A DNA stretch of 24,076 nt from DASXMX01 sp036794395 (lineage in GTDB: Bacteria; Planctomycetota; Phycisphaerae; Tepidisphaerales; Tepidisphaeraceae): positions 1-24,076 of the forward strand of contig DAIRGS010000083.1 in the NCBI GenBank assembly GCA_036794395.1, written 5' to 3'. Shown here in pieces: positions 15,272-22,328 of this stretch (the first letter of the stretch is position 1; every line of letters starts with the position of its first letter). Both the position numbers and the translations under genes were made by a program. The notes beneath the pieces were generated by a model. It was not told the origin of the DNA. It was given only the letters and a program-made list of their open reading frames with translations, and searched no databases.

Positions 15272-16351
15272 ATGGCGGTAGCCAACGAAGTGGAAACAAA
15301 ACGATCAGCCAAACGGATCCCCGAATCCAACGGCCAGCCCGAGGCGTCCACCGATCCTGCGGTATTGCGCGACCGGCTCCGAACCATGATCCTCATCCGC
15401 CGCTTCGAGGAACGGGTCTACCAGGAATACGTCAAAGGAGGTCAGAAAATCGGTGGCTTCTGCCACCTTTACAGCGGGCAGGAAGCCATTGCCGTCGGCA
15501 CCTCCGCTCTCTTCGATAAAACCCGCGACTACATCATCACCGGCTACCGCTGCCACGGCGCCAGCCTCGCCCTTGGCATGGACCCCCGCGCCGCCATGGC
15601 CGAACTCTTCGGTAAAGCCACCGGCTGCTCCAAGGGCAAGGGCGGCTCGATGCACCTTTTCGACGCCGACGCCCACAACATGGGCGGTCACGGAATTGTC
15701 GGCGGCCAACTGCCACTTGGAGTTGGCCTTTCTTTTGCGCAGCATTATCAGAAAACCGGCGGCGTCACCTTCACCTTCATGGGCGACGGCGCTGTTAATC
15801 AGGGCACCCATAACGAATCGCTGAACCTGGCCAGCCTCTACAAGCTGCCCTGCATCTTCGTCGTGGAAAACAACGGCGTCGCCATGGGCACGCAGGTCGA
15901 GCGCTCCAGCGCTGAAAAAGACCTCGCCGAGCGCGGCAGCGGTTACAACATGCCCCACTGGAATGTTGACGGCAACGATGTCGACACCGTGATCCGCGAA
16001 TTCGGCAAGGCCGTCGAGCGAGCCCGTCGCGGCGATGGCCCCAGCTACATCGTGGCCAACACCTATCGCTTCCGCGGCCACTCGATGTCCGACCCGATGA
16101 ATTACCGAAAAACCGCCGAAGGCAAATGGCGATCCGAAGTCGAAGACGCCAAGAAGCGCGACCCGATCGTTCTGTACCAGCACCGTCTGCTCGAGAAAGG
16201 CATCACCACGCAGGAACAGTTCGAAGCCATGGACGCCGAGATCGGCGAGATCGTCGACAAAGCCGTGCAGCAGGCCGACGCCGACCCGTTTCCCGCGCTC
16301 GAGGATCGTTTCAACGACATCCTCGCCGAAAAATATCCGTTGCAGAAATAG
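15272..16351 (+). CDS. pdhA: Pyruvate dehydrogenase E1 component, alpha subunit
   Basis: This 359-residue subunit binds thiamine diphosphate and, with the beta subunit, decarboxylates pyruvate and passes the acetyl group to lipoyl-E2. Landmarks are IRRFEERVYQEY (43-53), GFCHLYSGQEA (62-72), YRCHG (92-96, usually YRTHG), the TPP motif G171-D-G173 running to VVENN at 197-201, and the phosphorylation-loop sequence YRFRGHSMSDP (265-275). The N-terminal 28 residues are polar and variable. CGGAG lies 9 bases before the ATG. It is the first gene of pdhABC; the next gene starts after a 165-base gap filled by heptamer repeats. Specificity for pyruvate rather than branched-chain 2-oxoacids is inferred from overall similarity. 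Confidence 0.95.
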   Translation: MAVANEVETKRSAKRIPESNGQPEASTDPAVLRDRLRTMILIRRFEERVYQEYVKGGQKIGGFCHLYSGQEAIAVGTSALFDKTRDYIITGYRCHGASLALGMDPRAAMAELFGKATGCSKGKGGSMHLFDADAHNMGGHGIVGGQLPLGVGLSFAQHYQKTGGVTFTFMGDGAVNQGTHNESLNLASLYKLPCIFVVENNGVAMGTQVERSSAEKDLAERGSGYNMPHWNVDGNDVDTVIREFGKAVERARRGDGPSYIVANTYRFRGHSMSDPMNYRKTAEGKWRSEVEDAKKRDPIVLYQHRLLEKGITTQEQFEAMDAEIGEIVDKAVQQADADPFPALEDRFNDILAEKYPLQK

Positions 16352-16361
16352 ATTTGCCATT

Positions 16362-16514
16362 GGTCAGTTGTTAGTGGTCAGTTGTAAGTGGTCAGTTGTA
16401 AGTGGTCAGTTGTAAGTGGTTAAATGCAAAGACACATGACGAACAACTGACAACGAACAACCAACAACCAACAACCAACAACTGACAACCAACAACTAAC
16501 AACTAACAACCAAA
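16362..16514. repeat. Inverted arrays of heptamer repeats between pdhA and pdhB
   Basis: The left arm (16362-16420) is four near-identical 14-base units, GGTCAGTTGT[T/A]AGT, each made of two heptamers. The right arm (16442-16514) is about ten heptamers of the form AACNNAC (AACAACC, AACTGAC, AACTAAC). The arms are opposite in sense, so the RNA can fold as GTCAGTT against AACTGAC. They resemble short tandemly repeated (STRR-type) heptanucleotides known from cyanobacteria. The right arm runs to within 2 bases of the pdhB ATG and leaves no room for a Shine-Dalgarno. Confidence 0.9.
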
Positions 16515-16516
16515 CC

Positions 16517-17500
16517 ATGCCCCAGATCGAACTCCGAGAAGCTCTCCGCGACGCCATGACCGAGGAAATGGATCGCGATCCCAACGTCTTTCTCATCGGT
16601 GAGGAAGTCGCCGAGTACAACGGCGCTTACAAAGTCTCCAAGGGGATGCTCGAGCGCTTTGGCCCGCAGCGCATCATTGATACCCCGATCAGCGAAGCCG
16701 GCTTCTCCGGTCTTGGGGTCGGGGCGGCAATGGCCGGGCTCCGGCCGATCGTTGAGTTCATGAGCTGGAGCTTCACGCTCGTCTGCCTCGATCAGCTCAT
16801 GAACAACGCCGCCAACATCCGGTATATGTCCGGCGGGCAGTTCAAGATCCCAATCACCTTCCGCGGCGGCAACGGCATCGCCCACCAGCTTGGCGCAACC
16901 CACAGCCATCGGATGGAAGCCGTCTACGCCCGCATCCCCGGCCTGATCGTTGTCGCCCCCAGCACGCCCGCCGAGGCAAAAGGCCTGCTCAAAGCCAGCA
17001 TCCGCTCTGATGACCCGGTCATCTTCATGGAAAGCGAAAAGATGCTCAGCGATGTCGGCGAAGTTCCCGAGGGCGATTTCACACTGCCTCTCGGCATTGC
17101 CAATGTCGAACGCCAGGGCACCGATGTCACCATTCTCAGCTACGGCCGCCCGCTTCAGCGCGTCGTCCGGACAGCGGTTGAAGCTCTAGCCAATGATCGC
17201 GGCATCGATGCCGAGCTGATCGACCTCCGCACGCTCCGCCCCCTCGACGTTCAAACGATTCTCACGTCGATCAAGAAAACCAATCGCTGCGTGATCGTCG
17301 ATGAAGACTGGGGCTACTGCGGGATGGGCAGCGGCATTCTCTATCGCCTCCAGAAGCCCGCCTTCGATTACCTCGACGCCCCAATCGAATACGTCCACAG
17401 CGACGAAATCCCCGTCCCCTTCAGCCACCCGCTCGAAGAGGCCATGCTCCCGAGCGTGGACAGGATCGTCTCGGCCGTGAAAGAAGTCTGTTATCGCTAA
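16517..17500 (+). CDS. pdhB: Pyruvate dehydrogenase E1 component, beta subunit
   Basis: This 327-residue partner of the alpha subunit completes the E1 alpha2-beta2 heterotetramer. It begins IELREALRDAMTEEMDRD and has the typical FLIGEEVAEYNGAYKVSKGM, the TPP-contacting glutamate region, DTPISEAGFSGLGVGAAM, RPIVEFMSWSF, and the transketolase C-terminal domain with VIVDEDWGYCGMGSGI. Length is standard. The chosen ATG has no purine-rich Shine-Dalgarno, because the heptamer repeat array occupies the leader. No better in-frame start exists, since conserved sequence begins within a few residues. It is followed after 84 bases by pdhC, with a perfect hairpin in the gap. Confidence 0.95.
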   Translation: MPQIELREALRDAMTEEMDRDPNVFLIGEEVAEYNGAYKVSKGMLERFGPQRIIDTPISEAGFSGLGVGAAMAGLRPIVEFMSWSFTLVCLDQLMNNAANIRYMSGGQFKIPITFRGGNGIAHQLGATHSHRMEAVYARIPGLIVVAPSTPAEAKGLLKASIRSDDPVIFMESEKMLSDVGEVPEGDFTLPLGIANVERQGTDVTILSYGRPLQRVVRTAVEALANDRGIDAELIDLRTLRPLDVQTILTSIKKTNRCVIVDEDWGYCGMGSGILYRLQKPAFDYLDAPIEYVHSDEIPVPFSHPLEEAMLPSVDRIVSAVKEVCYR

Positions 17501-17509
17501 ATGAAGAGA

Positions 17510-17566
17510 AAAACGTAAAGACGTAAAACGTAATTGCGATCCTTACGTTTTACGTCTTTACGTTTT
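17510..17566. repeat. Perfect 24-base-arm hairpin between pdhB and pdhC
   Basis: AAAACGTAAAGACGTAAAAC (17510-17529) plus GTAA is exactly complementary to TTAC plus GTTTTACGTCTTTACGTTTT (17547-17566), with a 9-base loop (17534-17542). The arms are themselves made of ACGTAAA/G units. The 3' flank is not a T-tract beyond the stem, and pdhC follows with its own GGAG, so this is likely an intercistronic mRNA hairpin or mobile palindrome rather than a terminator. Confidence 0.9.
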
Positions 17567-17584
17567 AGTTCCTTGGAGCCTCCC

Positions 17585-18988
17585 ATGCCCACCGAAGTAA
17601 CGATGCCCCAGATGAGCGACACGATGACCGAAGGCACCATCGTCAAGTGGCGCAAAAAAGAGGGCGACAAAGTCGCGGCCAACGAGGTCCTCGCCGAGAT
17701 CGAAACCGACAAAGCCGTGATGGAAAGTGAATCCTTCGAGGCCGGCACCCTCGCCGCCATCCTCATCCCCGAAGGCGGCAAAGCCCCGGTGGGCGGCGTC
17801 ATTGCAGTCCTTGCGACCGGAAAAGAAAACCCGGCCGACGTGAAAAAGAAATACGCCGCCGGCGCAACCGCTCCCGTCACCACAAGCGCCCCGAAGACTG
17901 AATCAAAGCCTGCCCGCTCTGCGGTGGGGCAGTCCGCGGCCGCCAAGCCCACCGAAAAAGATGGCGGCGCGGTTGCCACGCTGGAAGCCGCCAGCCGCGG
18001 CGAAATCCACGAGCCCGACGCCGTCGGTCACGGCGCAACCCGCAGCCCCGCCCAGGCCGTTCCTCCGGTCCCGCACAACGAAGGCAACGGTAATGGAAAC
18101 GGCCACGGGCGTATCTTCGCATCCCCACTGGCACGCAGAATCGCGGCCGACAAAGGCATCGACCTGCATCAGGTCAAAGGCACCGGCCCGGGCGGAAGGA
18201 TCGTTCAGAAGGACGTCATCGAACTCCATTCGACCCCCACGCCGGTGGCAGAGCGTAGCGGTACGCCGCGCAGCGCCGCCCCGGCTTCTTCGATTGTGCG
18301 CGAAACCCAGGTCGTCCCCCTGACCAAAATGCGCGCCGCCATCGCCGCCGCCCTTCAAAAATCCAAGCAGCAGATCCCCCATTTCTACGAAACCATCGAC
18401 GTGGATGTGGAAGAAGTATCCGCCCTCCGCGCGCGCCTGAACGACCAACTTAAGACCCAGAACGTAAAACTTTCGCTGGCCGACTTCATCAACAAAGCCG
18501 TCTGTGTCGCGCTCCTCCGCCACCCGGCGGTCAATGCCACCTTCGACGGTACCAACATTACCCGCCATGCCGAGGTCCACCTCGGCATCGCGGTCGCCGT
18601 CTCCGATGGCCTGATCGTCCCGGTCCTCAAACACGCCGACAAACTAGGCCTCCGCGATATGCGGGAGAAGAGCGCGGGCGTGATCGATCGCGCCCGCTCC
18701 GGCAAACAAAAGCAAGACGAAGTGAACGGCGGCACCTTCACCGTCTCCAGCCTCGGCACCTTCGGCATCCGCGAGTTCGCCGCCATCATCAATCCCCCAC
18801 AGGTCGCCATCCTGGCCGTAGGTGCAGCCGAAAAGCGCGCGGTCGTCCGCAACGACCAGATCGCCGCCCGCACCACGATGTCCCTTACACTCTCCGCCGA
18901 CCACCGAATCGTAGATGGCGCCATCGCCGCCGACTTCCTCCGAACCCTCAAGTCCCTCCTCGAAGAACCTGGCATGATGCTCGTGTGA
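17585..18988 (+). CDS. pdhC: Dihydrolipoamide acetyltransferase (pyruvate dehydrogenase E2)
   Basis: This 467-residue E2 core protein carries acetyl groups on a swinging lipoyl arm and transfers them to CoA. One lipoyl domain (1-80) has EIETDKAV with lipoyl-lysine K43. A long Ala/Pro-rich linker follows. The peripheral-subunit-binding domain is at about 177-211 (ASPLARRIAADKGIDL, VKGTGPGGRIVQKDV). The catalytic domain ends with H440-R-I-V-D444-G. The frame is open back to 17534, but the MPTEVTMPQMSDTMTEG start with GGAG 6 bases upstream is the normal lipoyl-domain start; the extension would fall in the hairpin. The E3 gene (lpd) is not in the window, so E3 must be encoded elsewhere. There is no terminator directly after it. 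Confidence 0.95.
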   Translation: MPTEVTMPQMSDTMTEGTIVKWRKKEGDKVAANEVLAEIETDKAVMESESFEAGTLAAILIPEGGKAPVGGVIAVLATGKENPADVKKKYAAGATAPVTTSAPKTESKPARSAVGQSAAAKPTEKDGGAVATLEAASRGEIHEPDAVGHGATRSPAQAVPPVPHNEGNGNGNGHGRIFASPLARRIAADKGIDLHQVKGTGPGGRIVQKDVIELHSTPTPVAERSGTPRSAAPASSIVRETQVVPLTKMRAAIAAALQKSKQQIPHFYETIDVDVEEVSALRARLNDQLKTQNVKLSLADFINKAVCVALLRHPAVNATFDGTNITRHAEVHLGIAVAVSDGLIVPVLKHADKLGLRDMREKSAGVIDRARSGKQKQDEVNGGTFTVSSLGTFGIREFAAIINPPQVAILAVGAAEKRAVVRNDQIAARTTMSLTLSADHRIVDGAIAADFLRTLKSLLEEPGMMLV

Positions 18989-19079
18989 CCGCATCCAGCG
19001 GGTCGGGTAACGAATTGGCCGTCTCACTCGTAGTGCTGGCCATCCGTCGGGGACCGCATGCCAGTATTTATACCTCTAT

Positions 19080-19336
19080 ATGACCGTGCAAGATTCCGCG
19101 CTTCGTGGCATGGGGCTTCCAGCCCATGATCGAGGGGGATGACCATCGACGCCGGGTCAGATGTGGGAAAACCAGCTTTCGACATCCAGGCGACCTACTG
19201 ATTCCTCGGAAGAAATGCCCGATTCGGCAAGTTGGTTTTCCCACATGTCACCCGGCGCCGGACCCGCGAGTCCCCCAACCACGGCTTAGAAAGCCGTGCC
19301 ACGTAAATGCAATGGCGCTGAATCGTGCACGGTCAT
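19080..19336. repeat. Dispersed near-palindromic element, copy B (MITE-like)
   Basis: The element is palindromic at several levels. The outer ends are ATGACCGTGCA (19080-19090) and TGCACGGTCAT (19326-19336), which are exact complements; then GATTCCGCGC and GCGCTGAATC; then CGTGGCATGG (19104) and CCGTGCCACG (ending 19303); and an inner TGTGGGAAAACCAGCTT (19162-19178) against AAGTTGGTTTTCCCACA (19229-19245). It encodes nothing convincing. At about 257 bases, with terminal inverted repeats and a second copy at 76-382, it behaves like a miniature inverted-repeat element or a structured-RNA repeat. No target-site duplication was confirmed. Confidence 0.85.
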
Positions 19337-19359
19337 TTAGCATAATTTCAGATTGGTTG

Positions 19360-19425
19360 ATCGAATTTTTAATAGCCGCGGGCGGAAGCCCCGAGACTTC
19401 CGCCCGCGGCTATTAAGAATTCGAT
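19360..19425. repeat. 29-base-arm hairpin next to copy B
   Basis: ATCGAATTTTTAATAGCCGC (19360-19379) plus GGGCGGAAG pairs with CTTCCGCCC plus GCGGCTATTAAGAATTCGAT (19406-19425), leaving the loop CCCCGAGA. There is one mismatch in 29 pairs. It lies 23 bases beyond the end of the MITE-like element. Confidence 0.85.
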
Positions 19426-19883
19426 CCCGTTACACCAACATGGAGAATGCTCTAAGTCTCTGCATCGGAGCCGATGCCTGAATGGAAATGCCTGATTGAG
19501 CCTGCTCCGAGTTTGACAATCCGCAGTTCCGCAATCCCGATGACCCCACCCAGAAGCACCGACCCTGCTTATGGCTCCGGTGTCTTCCGGAGGGGAGCAC
19601 CACACCCGCATCGGCGCAGCCGATTCCTCGCCGTTCGCTTCACTCTTTGAGGAAGGTTCTTACCCACGCGGATAGCGGTCGCCGGTACTCCGGCGAAGTA
19701 GCGCCGCGCCTGACTTGCCCGCGCCAGCGCTTCTCCCCATCTCTTCCTCCCCCTCATTCTCCACTGAATACCAATACGGGATCATTTACTGCGATCATTG
19801 CGACACCATATAGTTCCTTCATGACGGAGAAGGCCAAACAAGATCGCCTCCGCCCGTCTGCCCCGAAAGAAGCGAGGTAACCC
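19426..19883. other. Gene-free stretch
   Basis: Apart from the repeats above, the 895-base gap from pdhC to the glyoxalase-family gene shows no coding region I would support. Bases 18989-19079 and 19426-19883 hold only short ORFs without family resemblance or good ribosome sites. A minus-strand ORF at 19569-19757 is basic but resembles nothing securely. The last 100 bases should contain the promoter of the next gene; no clear consensus was seen. Confidence 0.6.
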
Positions 19884-20297
19884 ATGCCAAACGTCCACGG
19901 AATCCTGGAAACCGCGCTGTACGTCAAGGACCTGCAGCGAGCCGCTGCCTTCTACCGCAACCTGTTCAAGTTCAACATGCTCCTTGACACCGACCGCCTG
20001 ATTGCCCTCGACGTGGCCGGCCAAAACGTGTTGCTCCTTTTCAAGGAAGGCGCAACCAGCGAGCCCTTCACCACGCCCGGCGGAATCATCCCAGGCCACG
20101 CCGGCTCCGGCCCAAACCATTTCGCGCTCTCCATCGCCCCCGAAGATGTCGATCCCTGGCGGCAGCATCTGATCTCCGCAGGCATCGCAATCGAGAGCGA
20201 AGTCAAATGGCCCGCCGGGGCCCAAAGCATCTACTTCCGCGATCCCGATCAACATCTCGTTGAACTCATCACCCCGGGCTTCTGGAAAACATACTGA
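19884..20297 (+). CDS. VOC-superfamily (glyoxalase/bleomycin-resistance-type) protein
   Basis: This 137-residue protein has the paired beta-alpha-beta-beta-beta modules of the vicinal oxygen chelate fold. The first module starts LETALYVKDLQRAAAFYRNLF, and the second is centred on PNHFALSIAPEDVDPWRQHL and SIYFRDPDQHLVELITPG. Likely metal ligands are a Glu near position 9 (where many members have His), the His of NHFALSI and the Glu of HLVELI. That could serve glyoxalase, thiol-transferase or dioxygenase chemistry; the substrate cannot be assigned. GAGGT lies about 7 bases before ATG. The gene stands alone between repeats and a convergent TadG-like gene. Confidence 0.85.
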   Translation: MPNVHGILETALYVKDLQRAAAFYRNLFKFNMLLDTDRLIALDVAGQNVLLLFKEGATSEPFTTPGGIIPGHAGSGPNHFALSIAPEDVDPWRQHLISAGIAIESEVKWPAGAQSIYFRDPDQHLVELITPGFWKTY

Positions 20298-20449
20298 GCT
20301 CGCGACACCGTCGGTTTCTTCGCATCTTTCCGCCAGCTTCATTTCAGAGGTGTGTGGCGCGCTCGCCATCGATCGTCGCAAGGCCGCGTTGGTTGGTAGC
20401 GCCAGTGCGTGGCTCGCAACACGCATCGCTTGCATGACTTGGGTGTCCA

Positions 20450-21601
20450 CTACTTCACAACAGACACGATGTAACTTCCGTCGGCCGGCCCCAGGGTCGT
20501 ATCGTAGAAGAAATTGGCATTGTTCTTTGTCGTAATCGTGTTGAATACCCCACTACCGTAGTAATTCAAATTGTTCTTTGTAAGGAAATCGGAATAGGGG
20601 GCCAAAACGCTCGCGGTGATATTCATTCCGTTATTGTTCGAGTCGCCGAAGGAATTTGCACCGTATTGGTAGATCAATAGGTCCTTGGGAACACCACTTG
20701 CGGAGGCGAGGTTGGCCGCAATCAGAATGGGCCCGTTCACGTAAACTGTTGCCGGCCCGGAGAACGTCAGATCCGCGTTGATGCTCATTGAGCTCAACCA
20801 ATAGCTTCCGCCGGGCAGCACAGTGTTACTGGAAACAACCAGATCGGTTACACCCCCAGAGGGCGGCGACCACGGCGGCATTGTCGGAGTCGGCAAGGCG
20901 GAACTCTGGTATAGATTAGAGCCACTAACGGTGATTCCCGTGGGGTTCGCCGCACTCGCGCCAAGCACGGCATCGCCCGCAAGGATGTTATTATTTACTC
21001 CGCTAATTGAAGTATTGCTGCCCAGCCGCGCGTTGCTGCCGGCGTTGCTTTGGGTGGGGAGCGTCGTCGTCCGCGAATCGTAGCTGCCGTAAAACGAATT
21101 GTTCTTGTAGTCCACGCCGGAATATCCAATGAATCCCGCCATTGGGGTTGGTTTTCCGTACGCGATGGAATTCACCGTCACGTCACAACTTGTGATGCCG
21201 ATCAGCGATCCCCACCAGACGACCACGGCATTACCTCGTGCGGCGGTTCGCGCAACCGTGACACTGACCGCGTTCGCCGGGGTTCCGCCAGGGGTAAATA
21301 CAGAATTTGCCCATGTCCCCAATACAACATCGGCGGGCAACACGACAACAGGCGTTGCATCCGCCGATAGCGATGCCGCCGCCGAAATCGCATTATTCAT
21401 CGCGGTGCCGGAGATCAGTCCACTGACGCCGCTGCGGGCGGCGGCGTCCGCGGCAAACTGCAATTGCATCTTGTCCAGACGGACGTGCGCCAGGTCGATT
21501 GCGAGCGACACCAACGCAGAAAACGCCACCATCGCAATCGCGATGTAGGCAAGCACGCTGCCGTTGCGTCTTCCGAAAAATGTAAGCCGCATATTACCCA
21601 T
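20450..21601 (-). CDS. TadG-like/pilus-associated surface protein
   Basis: This 383-residue protein has the N-terminal signature of TadE/TadG-type pseudopilins: a short basic start with RRNGS, one hydrophobic segment (VLAYIAIAMVAFSALVSLAI, about 16-35) and D-x-A-H-V-R-L-D-K-M-Q-L-Q-F-A-A-D-A-A-A. The rest is a Ser/Asn/Thr-rich extracellular region with many predicted beta strands (about 150-383), including PATVYVNGPILIAANLAS and LIYQYGANSFGDSNNNG; it resembles C-terminal domains of pilus-tip or PilX-like proteins. It should be membrane-anchored with the bulk outside. AAGGT lies 5 bases upstream of the ATG; a second start 9 bases in (MRLTFF) is possible. No tad/flp operon genes are present, so it is an orphan in this window. 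Confidence 0.75.
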   Translation of the reverse strand: MGNMRLTFFGRRNGSVLAYIAIAMVAFSALVSLAIDLAHVRLDKMQLQFAADAAARSGVSGLISGTAMNNAISAAASLSADATPVVVLPADVVLGTWANSVFTPGGTPANAVSVTVARTAARGNAVVVWWGSLIGITSCDVTVNSIAYGKPTPMAGFIGYSGVDYKNNSFYGSYDSRTTTLPTQSNAGSNARLGSNTSISGVNNNILAGDAVLGASAANPTGITVSGSNLYQSSALPTPTMPPWSPPSGGVTDLVVSSNTVLPGGSYWLSSMSINADLTFSGPATVYVNGPILIAANLASASGVPKDLLIYQYGANSFGDSNNNGMNITASVLAPYSDFLTKNNLNYYGSGVFNTITTKNNANFFYDTTLGPADGSYIVSVVK

Positions 21602-21890
21602 TCATGACCTTAGGGCCCTTGGTCGTATCGGTACGATGGAACCGCGAGTTGAGCAGGATCAAGAGATCAGGGTCCTGTAACTCTTCCGAAAGGTCATCAA
21701 ATATCGGTCTTCCCCAGGTTTTTTCGCTGCATCCCCCGGCATGTTCCTCTATTAGCGGCTTCGACCCACGGCTTCGAACAGCGACTGTCCCAATTCCGCC
21801 CGCCACCCTTCATGACAGCAGCCCGGACGCGCGTCATCCCAAATCGCGAATTGCCCACCCGACGCCGTTTCGTGTAAACTTCGGCTAGGA
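21602..21890. other. Divergent gap between TadG-like and KaiC-operon genes
   Basis: No secure gene is seen in these 289 bases. A minus-strand GTG-initiated ORF (21594-21806, 70 codons) overlaps the TadG-like start (ATGGGTAA holds both its stop and the next start), which could be translational coupling, but the protein resembles nothing known. Promoters for both divergent genes must lie here; none matched a consensus well. Confidence 0.4.
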
Positions 21891-22328
21891 ATGAGCGCCA
21901 CTCCACCGGCCATCCAGGATCTCGCCCGGCAATTGCTGGCCGTCGAGCCGGCGCGCGTCGGTTCATCAGACGACCAGGTCACTCAGGCAGCGCGGGCATG
22001 CGAAAGACTCCGCGTGCCCCTCACCAAACTCACCGGCTCGGCTGGGTTCTCATCACTTATTTCGCGGGCGTTGGCGCTGGCAAAGAGACGCGTTCCGTCG
22101 CTCGATGGCCTGCGGGTCGAGGCCGATGGCTCGCTAACGGTCTCCAATGAGAGACCGCACGCTGTCGCCACGATAGAACCGGCGTTGGACGGGGGAGTGA
22201 TTCTCGTTGCCGAGCTACTGGATCTGCTGATCACCCTGATCGGCGAGCCCCTGACGCTGAGCCTGATCCGTGAGGCATGGGCCGATGTGTCGATCGCAAA
22301 CCTGACTCTGGGTACCAAGGACAAATGA
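21891..22328 (+). CDS. Hypothetical protein coupled to the KaiC-family gene
   Basis: I do not recognise this 145-residue protein. The N-terminal half is helical (LARQLLAVEPARVG, DDQVTQAARACERLRVPLTKL, SLISRALALAKRRVP). It is followed by a possible small beta segment (LRVEADGSLTVSNERPHAVATIEPAL) and a C-terminal hydrophobic helix pair (GVILVAELLDLLITLIGEPLTLSLIREAW). It could bind the KaiC-like ATPase or act as a helical dimerisation domain. Its stop overlaps the KaiC-like start (ATGA at 22325-22328), which indicates translational coupling and probably shared function. CTAGGA precedes the ATG closely. Confidence 0.75.
   Translation: MSATPPAIQDLARQLLAVEPARVGSSDDQVTQAARACERLRVPLTKLTGSAGFSSLISRALALAKRRVPSLDGLRVEADGSLTVSNERPHAVATIEPALDGGVILVAELLDLLITLIGEPLTLSLIREAWADVSIANLTLGTKDK

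Noticed and set aside
15305..16360. 351-codon minus-strand ORF
   Set aside because: It lies exactly antisense to pdhA, which has complete E1 alpha motifs; high-GC codon bias keeps the opposite frame open.
16362..16514. Repeat arrays considered as a CRISPR
   Set aside because: Units are 7 or 14 bases with no unique spacers between them.
17903..18634. 243-codon minus-strand ORF
   Set aside because: Antisense shadow of pdhC.
19569..19757. Basic 62-codon minus-strand ORF that faintly recalls RnpA
   Set aside because: The resemblance is limited to Arg/Lys-rich composition; no RNR-type signature or length match.
19782..20450. 222-codon minus-strand ORF
   Set aside because: It covers the glyoxalase-family gene on the other strand and shows no recognisable domain.
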